Positions 5,726-9,536 of a stretch of DNA of 9,536 nt are shown here, one piece after another. The DNA comes from Modestobacter sp. (GTDB taxonomy: Bacteria; Actinomycetota; Actinomycetes; Mycobacteriales; Geodermatophilaceae). Where the stretch lies: the NCBI GenBank assembly GCA_025965635.1, contig JAOPWO010000208.1, positions 1-9,536 of the forward strand, read 5' to 3'. Every line of letters begins with the position of its first letter. The first letter of the stretch is position 1. Under the pieces are notes generated by a model. It was not told where the DNA came from. It was given only the letters and a program-made list of their open reading frames with translations, and did not search any database. Position numbers and translations under genes: made by a program.

Positions 5726-7510
5726 GTGCCGGGACAACCGGGCAGCCGTGAGCTGCCGCCGGACGTGCGACGCCGGGACGGTGCCCAGCGGGGCCACAGC
5801 GTCGTCGTGGAGGCCGTGCTCGACGCCCTGCCCTCGCCCACGCTGCTGCTCGACGGCGAGGGTCGGGTCCTGCTCGCCAACTCCGCGTGGACGACGGCCG
5901 CCGAGTTCCTCGGCGACGGCCGGCTCGCCATCGGCGTCGGCGGCAACTACTTCGAGCTGGTCCGCAACCTCATCGACGACTCGCGCTACCTCGGTGTCCT
6001 GGACCACCTGCGGGAGCTCTCCCGCGGCGAGCGCGAGCGGGTGTCCTTCGACTGCGCCTTCGCCGCCTCGACCGGCACGTACTGGTTCCACCTCCAGGCC
6101 TCCCGGGTCGACCGGGCCGGCCAGGTCGTGGTCACGCACACCGACGTGACCTCGCGGGTCACCGCCGAGCGGGCCTCGGCCTGGCAGGCCCGGCACGACC
6201 ACCTCACCGAACTGCCCAACCGGGCCCACCTGCACGAGCTGATCGACGCCGAGCTGAGTCGCTCCGACCAGCCGCCGGTCACCGTCCTGTTCCTCGACGT
6301 CGACGGCTTCAAGGACGTCAACGACTCCCTCGGCCACGAGGTCGGCGACGACCTGCTCCGCCAGCTCGCCGCCCGGCTACGGTCCCGAACCCGCACCGAG
6401 GACACCGTCGGCCGGCTCGGCGGCGACGAGTTCGTCGTCCTCGGCCGCGACTGCGACGCCGCCGGCGCCGCGGCTCTCGCGGTCCGCTGCCAGACCACCT
6501 TCGACGAGCCCTTCCAGCTCGCCGGCCGCAGCGCCCGGCTGACCGCCAGCATCGGCATCGCCACCGCCAGCGCCGCCGACGTCCCCGGGCTGCGCTCCGC
6601 CGACCTGGTCGGCGACGCCGACCTGGCGATGTACGCGGCCAAGACCGCCGGCCGCAACCGGGTCCGGGTGTTCAGCCCCGAGCTGCGCGTCGCCGTCCTG
6701 CAGAAGGCCCTGGTCGCCACCGAGCTCCGCGGCGCGATCGACGCCGGCGACCTCGTGCTGCACTACCAGCCGGTGCTGTCCCTGGCGACCGGCGCCATCA
6801 CCGGCGTCGAGGCGCTGGTGCGCTGGCAGCACCCCGAGCGCGGTCTGCTGCCGCCGGGTGACTTCGTCCCGGTCGCCGAGCAGAACGGGCTGATCGCCCC
6901 GCTCACCCGCTGGGTGCTCGCCGAGGCGGTCCGGCAGGCCGCGGCGTGGGAGCGGGCCGGCATCGACCTCATCGTGGGCGTCAACATCAGCGCCGCGCAC
7001 CTGGCCACCGGCACCTTGATCGGCGACGTCACCCAGGCGCTGACCGCGGCCGGGCTGGCGCCCGAGCGGCTACTGCTCGAGCTCACCGAGACCTGCGTCG
7101 CGGAAGACCCCGACCGGGCCGCGGAGCAGTTCGCCGCGCTCCGGGTCTCCGGCGTCGAGGTCTCCATCGACGACTTCGGCAGCGGGTTCTCCTCGCTGTC
7201 CCAGCTGGTCTCGATGCCCGCCGGCATCCTCAAGATCGACCGTGAACTGGTCGCCGCACCCGCCCACCGGCGCAGCCAGTCCGCGGCTGCCATCGCCGCC
7301 GTCGTCGGACTGGCCCGGGCCTGCGGCATGCGCAGCCTCGCCGAGGGGGTGGAGACCGCCGACCAGCTGGCCACGGCCAAGGAACTGGGCTGCACCTACG
7401 CCCAGGGCTTCCACATCGCGCGGCCGATGACCGCCGCCGCGCTGGAGCAGTGGCTGGCCGACCGCCCGTCACGCACCGTGCACCCGCTGGTCGCCGTCGG
7501 CGTCGGCTGA
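5726..7510 (+). CDS. PAS-GGDEF-EAL cyclic-di-GMP synthase/phosphodiesterase
   Basis: This 594-aa soluble protein has a PAS sensor domain (about 27-145, containing L-P-S-P-T-L-L-L-D and ending T-H-T-D-V-T-S-R), a diguanylate cyclase domain (about 155-310) and a phosphodiesterase domain (about 330-585). The cyclase motif G-G-D-E-F (232-236) is intact, with the product-inhibition I-site R223-x-x-D226 exactly five residues before it. The EAL domain keeps E362-A-L, the V-N-I-S asparagine, L-E-L-T-E-T, D482-D483-F-G, K-I-D, E540 in A-E-G-V-E-T and the A-Q-G-F glutamine. Both activities are therefore plausible, with the PAS signal or GTP deciding which dominates. No membrane segment is present. The lipoprotein gene follows after 43 nt and may be cotranscribed. 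c-di-GMP commonly controls pili, so a link to the tad locus is conceivable but is inference. Confidence 0.93.
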   Translation: MPGQPGSRELPPDVRRRDGAQRGHSVVVEAVLDALPSPTLLLDGEGRVLLANSAWTTAAEFLGDGRLAIGVGGNYFELVRNLIDDSRYLGVLDHLRELSRGERERVSFDCAFAASTGTYWFHLQASRVDRAGQVVVTHTDVTSRVTAERASAWQARHDHLTELPNRAHLHELIDAELSRSDQPPVTVLFLDVDGFKDVNDSLGHEVGDDLLRQLAARLRSRTRTEDTVGRLGGDEFVVLGRDCDAAGAAALAVRCQTTFDEPFQLAGRSARLTASIGIATASAADVPGLRSADLVGDADLAMYAAKTAGRNRVRVFSPELRVAVLQKALVATELRGAIDAGDLVLHYQPVLSLATGAITGVEALVRWQHPERGLLPPGDFVPVAEQNGLIAPLTRWVLAEAVRQAAAWERAGIDLIVGVNISAAHLATGTLIGDVTQALTAAGLAPERLLLELTETCVAEDPDRAAEQFAALRVSGVEVSIDDFGSGFSSLSQLVSMPAGILKIDRELVAAPAHRRSQSAAAIAAVVGLARACGMRSLAEGVETADQLATAKELGCTYAQGFHIARPMTAAALEQWLADRPSRTVHPLVAVGVG

Positions 7511-7553
7511 CCGGCTGGGGTTGTCACTGACCGGGCGGACGAGCAGGGTGGCC

Positions 7554-8519
7554 GTGGTGCGCTGTCGACGCCTGCTGGCCGGGTTCCTCACCGCCGCGCT
7601 CCTCCTCCCCGGCTGCTCCGCAGCCCCGGACGACGGCGCGGACGGGGGCGGACGGGACGCCCAGGCCAGCTCGACGCCGGCGGGGACCACCACGTCCTCC
7701 GCCGCGCCCGCTCCGCCGCCTCCTCCGCCCCAGCTGCCCGGTGGCGGCACCCGCGTCTTCCCCGACCGGCGGCTCGTCGGCTTCTCCGGCGGCCCCGGCT
7801 CCCCGGCGCTCGGCCCGCTGACCGGCGACCTCGCCGCGGCCGCCGCGCGGCTGAGGGAGCAGTCCGCGCCCTACGGCGCGGACCGGCCGGTGCTCCCCGT
7901 CTTCGAGCTGATCGCCACCATGGCGCACCCCTTCCCGACGGACGCGGGGATGTACAACACGGTCGCCGACGACGCCACCGTGCAGACCTACCTGGACGCC
8001 GCCCGCGCCGCCGGGGCGATCCTGCTGCTCGGTGTCCAGCCGGGCACCGAGGACTTCCTGCCCGCCGTCCAGCGCTACGAGCGCTGGCTGCAGGAGCCCG
8101 ACGTCGGCGTCGCCCTGGACCCGGAGTGGGCCGTCGACCCCGGCCAGGTGCCCGGGAACGTCTTCGGCTCCACCACCGGGGCCGAGCTCGACTCCGTCGC
8201 GGCCTACCTGGACGGGCTGGTCACCGCCAACCAGCTGCCGCAGAAGGTGATGGTCTACCACCAGCTGCACGTCGACATCGTCCGCGACGAGGGGACCCTG
8301 CTCGACCGCCCGACCACCGCGCTGGTGAAGAGCGTCGACGGCATCGGCGCCGCGGCGGACAAGGTGGGCACCTACCAGCGGGTGGTCGCCACCCTGCCGC
8401 CGTTCGTGCACACCGGCTTCAAGCTGTTCTACGAGGAGGACGTGCGCTCGGGCCCGCTGATGGCCCCCGAGGACGTCCTCGGCCTCGTCCCGCAGCCGGA
8501 GTACGTGCTGTACGAGTGA
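7554..8519 (+). CDS. Lipoprotein of unknown function with a DPEW motif
   Basis: This 321-aa protein starts with an Arg-rich n-region, a hydrophobic core and the lipobox L-L-P-G-C21, so it should be lipidated and anchored outside the cytoplasmic membrane. A disordered Ala/Ser/Thr/Pro linker (about 22-62, with a run of six prolines) leads to a globular domain starting T-R-V-F-P-D-R-R-L-V-G-F-S-G-G-P. Alternating beta and alpha elements, including I-L-L-L-G-V-Q-P-G, V-G-V-A-L-D-P-E-W (D189-P-E-W192) and Q-K-V-M-V-Y-H-Q-L-H, suggest a TIM-barrel, glycoside-hydrolase-like fold, with D189/E191 as candidate acidic active-site residues. I recall similar uncharacterised actinobacterial proteins but know no assigned function. 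GTG 7554 is chosen over TTG 7521 and GTG 7548 because GGGTGG lies just upstream (7546-7551) and it gives a normal-length signal peptide; GTG 7557 is nearly as good. Confidence 0.8.
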   Translation: MVRCRRLLAGFLTAALLLPGCSAAPDDGADGGGRDAQASSTPAGTTTSSAAPAPPPPPPQLPGGGTRVFPDRRLVGFSGGPGSPALGPLTGDLAAAAARLREQSAPYGADRPVLPVFELIATMAHPFPTDAGMYNTVADDATVQTYLDAARAAGAILLLGVQPGTEDFLPAVQRYERWLQEPDVGVALDPEWAVDPGQVPGNVFGSTTGAELDSVAAYLDGLVTANQLPQKVMVYHQLHVDIVRDEGTLLDRPTTALVKSVDGIGAAADKVGTYQRVVATLPPFVHTGFKLFYEEDVRSGPLMAPEDVLGLVPQPEYVLYE

Positions 8520-8520
8520 G

Positions 8521-8820
8521 TCAGCCCGGCTCGCCGCGCAACGTGCGGCGGATGATCACGACGAGGTCGACCACGGCGACCGCAGCCAGCACGAACAGGA
8601 CGACGGCCAGGAGCACCGGCACGTCCAGCGCCAGGAAGAGGATGCCGCCGGCCACGCACACGATCAGGCCGAAGGCGGCCAGCACCAGCCGCAGGGTCAG
8701 CGCGCTCTGCGCGGGCGCCGCGCCGCCGATGCCCGCGGTGGGGTCGTGGTGGTCGGGCAGGCCCCTCGGGTGGTCCGGGGAGGAGCCCGTCCCAGGACGA
8801 CGGTCCGGAGGCTCGCTCAT
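8521..8820 (-). CDS. Small two-helix membrane protein, possibly DUF6343-type
   Basis: This 99-aa protein has a hydrophilic Pro/Asp/Gly-rich N-terminus (residues 1-35), then A-Q-S-A-L-T-L-R-L-V-L-A-A-F-G leading into two membrane helices (about 45-62 and 66-86) and a short basic tail R-R-T-L-R-G. The arrangement, with an S-A-L-x-L-R-L motif before helix 1 and a V-D-L-V-V-I-I-R-R end, resembles actinobacterial DUF6343 proteins as I remember them; function unknown. ATG at 8818-8820 is chosen as the first residue after a promoter-like TAGCGT placed 8 nt upstream. The gene diverges from prfB and converges on the lipoprotein gene, the two stops being 1 nt apart. Confidence 0.75.
   Translation of the reverse strand: MSEPPDRRPGTGSSPDHPRGLPDHHDPTAGIGGAAPAQSALTLRLVLAAFGLIVCVAGGILFLALDVPVLLAVVLFVLAAVAVVDLVVIIRRTLRGEPG
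8532..8550 (+). terminator. Candidate terminator hairpin between convergent genes
   Basis: CGCCGC (8532-8537) and GCGGCG (8545-8550) form a perfect 6-bp stem with a 7-nt loop, 12 nt after the lipoprotein stop. It lies inside the last codons of the opposite gene. There is no T-tract, so this is a weak call. Confidence 0.3.
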
Positions 8821-8828
8821 GCGCCCCG

Positions 8829-8834
8829 ACGCTA
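8829..8834 (-). promoter_or_regulatory. Candidate -10 box TAGCGT for the small membrane protein gene
   Basis: TAGCGT fits the actinobacterial TAnnnT -10 pattern and ends 8 nt before the ATG (8820), so transcription would begin at or next to the start codon, giving a leaderless mRNA. No convincing -35 is seen. Confidence 0.4.
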
Positions 8835-8852
8835 CTCGCGGCCCGGGCGCAC

Positions 8853-8858
8853 TACCCT
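8853..8858 (+). promoter_or_regulatory. Candidate -10 box TACCCT for prfB
   Basis: TACCCT fits TAnnnT and ends 8 nt before the prfB GTG at 8867. There is no Shine-Dalgarno in front of that GTG, which supports a leaderless transcript. No convincing -35 is seen. Confidence 0.5.
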
Positions 8859-8866
8859 CGATCGAC

Positions 8867-9536
8867 GTGGCCGCTGACTTCTCTGTCGTACTCGACGAAC
8901 TGAACACGACGCTGAAGTCGATCGAGGCCGTCCTGCGGATCGACGACATGCGCGAGGAGATCGCCGACCTGGAGCAACAGGCCGCCGCCCCCGACCTCTG
9001 GAACGACGTCGAGGCCGCCCAGTCGGTCACCTCGCGGCTGTCCTACCTGCAGGGCGACCTCCGCCGGGTGGAGGACCTCCGCTCCCGGCTGGACGACGTC
9101 GGCCTCATGCGCGAGATGGCCGCCGAGGAGGGCGACGAGGCCACGCTGGCCGAGACCGAGCGCGAGTTGGCGAGCATCCGCTCCTCGATCGAGGAGCTCG
9201 AGGTCCGCACCCTGCTCTCGGGGGAGTACGACTCCCGCGAGGCGCTGGTGACCATCCGCTCGGAGGCCGGGGGCGTGGACGCCGCCGACTTCGCCGAGAT
9301 GCTCATGCGGATGTACCTGCGCTGGGCGGAGCGGCACAAGTACCCCACCGAGGTCTACGACGTCAGCTACGCCGAGGAGGCCGGCATCAAGTCGGCCACC
9401 TTCGCCGTCAAGCAGCCCTCCGCCTACGGCACGCTCTCGGTCGAGCAGGGCACCCACCGGCTGGTGCGCATCTCGCCGTTCGACAACCAGGGCCGCCGGC
9501 AGACCTCCTTCGCCGGGGTCGAGGTGCTCCCGGTCG
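8867..9536 (+). CDS. prfB: Peptide chain release factor 2 (RF2), 3' end outside window
   Basis: The 223 residues present are typical actinobacterial RF2, the class I factor that reads UGA and UAA in the ribosomal A site. The N-terminal helical domain 1 starts D-F-S-V-V-L-D-E-L-N and includes A-P-D-L-W-N-D; S-E-A-G-G-V-D-A-A-D-F-A-E-M-L-M-R-M-Y and the codon-recognition tripeptide S203-P204-F205 (in R-I-S-P-F-D-N-Q-G) follow. The catalytic G-G-Q should lie about 45 residues beyond the window. RF2 is normally about 370 aa. The reading frame is continuous from GTG 8867, with no in-frame UGA or programmed +1 frameshift site of the Escherichia coli kind. That GTG is chosen for fit to the family N-terminus and the -10 box placed 8 nt upstream. 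Confidence 0.95.
   Translation, partial: MAADFSVVLDELNTTLKSIEAVLRIDDMREEIADLEQQAAAPDLWNDVEAAQSVTSRLSYLQGDLRRVEDLRSRLDDVGLMREMAAEEGDEATLAETERELASIRSSIEELEVRTLLSGEYDSREALVTIRSEAGGVDAADFAEMLMRMYLRWAERHKYPTEVYDVSYAEEAGIKSATFAVKQPSAYGTLSVEQGTHRLVRISPFDNQGRRQTSFAGVEVLPV

Noticed and set aside
8867..8960. Programmed +1 frameshift in prfB
   Set aside because: The frame is continuous through the equivalent region, with no in-frame UGA and no CUU-UGA-C slip site.
1..9536. CRISPR arrays, tRNA or rRNA genes, tandem repeats
   Set aside because: No regularly spaced repeats, cloverleaf-like segments or rRNA-like stretches were seen on either strand.

Overview
The window is GC-rich (roughly 70-75%), with GTG starts, 4-nt GTGA gene overlaps and strong G/C preference at third codon positions. 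Together with the gene content (actinobacterial-type Tad pilus genes, actinobacterial-type RF2) this points to a high-GC actinobacterium. My best guess is Geodermatophilaceae (Blastococcus / Modestobacter / Geodermatophilus), from memory of similar proteins and not from a search.

Region 1 (1-3717) is the 3' part of a Tad (Flp-type) pilus assembly operon on the + strand: a 5'-truncated tadA ATPase, tadB, tadC, a small Flp-like membrane peptide, and two TadE-type pseudopilins. Genes overlap or are closely spaced. The exception is tadB-tadC, which are separated by a compact element with a perfect 14-bp palindrome and an 18-codon mini-ORF whose stop overlaps the tadC start; its architecture resembles the MIRU elements of mycobacteria. 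The first ~45 bases do not fit tadA: the frame stays open but the Walker A (P-loop) residues are absent and GC drops, so either an insertion-sequence end or an assembly edge cuts the gene in the P-loop. The operon ends in a hairpin whose two arms contain the tadF-like stop and the stop of the convergent pseudogene.

Region 2 (3715-5243) has no intact gene I can defend. On the - strand it holds the remains of a membrane-anchored or secreted protein (3715-4605) readable only through at least five frame changes, then a second, less clear frame-broken gene (4612-4997), then about 250 bases where I see nothing convincing. An intact 78-aa hypothetical protein (5244-5480, -) follows.

Region 3 (5481-8519, +) is a signalling pair: a PAS-GGDEF-EAL cyclic-di-GMP enzyme with all main catalytic motifs and the inhibitory RxxD site intact, followed 43 nt later by a lipoprotein of unknown function with a DPEW motif. 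The leader before the GGDEF-EAL gene can fold in mutually exclusive ways, and the first arm could also cover the ribosome binding site. This is the most interesting regulatory candidate in the window.

Region 4 (8521-9536) has a small two-helix membrane protein (-), whose stop lies 1 nt from the lipoprotein stop, diverging from prfB (release factor 2, running off the end). The two divergent genes share a 46-bp gap with TAnnnT -10 boxes placed exactly 8 nt before each start codon, which suggests leaderless transcripts. The clear genes are ordinary families; the novelty candidates are the leader RNA, the MIRU-like spacer and the decay of the tad neighbourhood.
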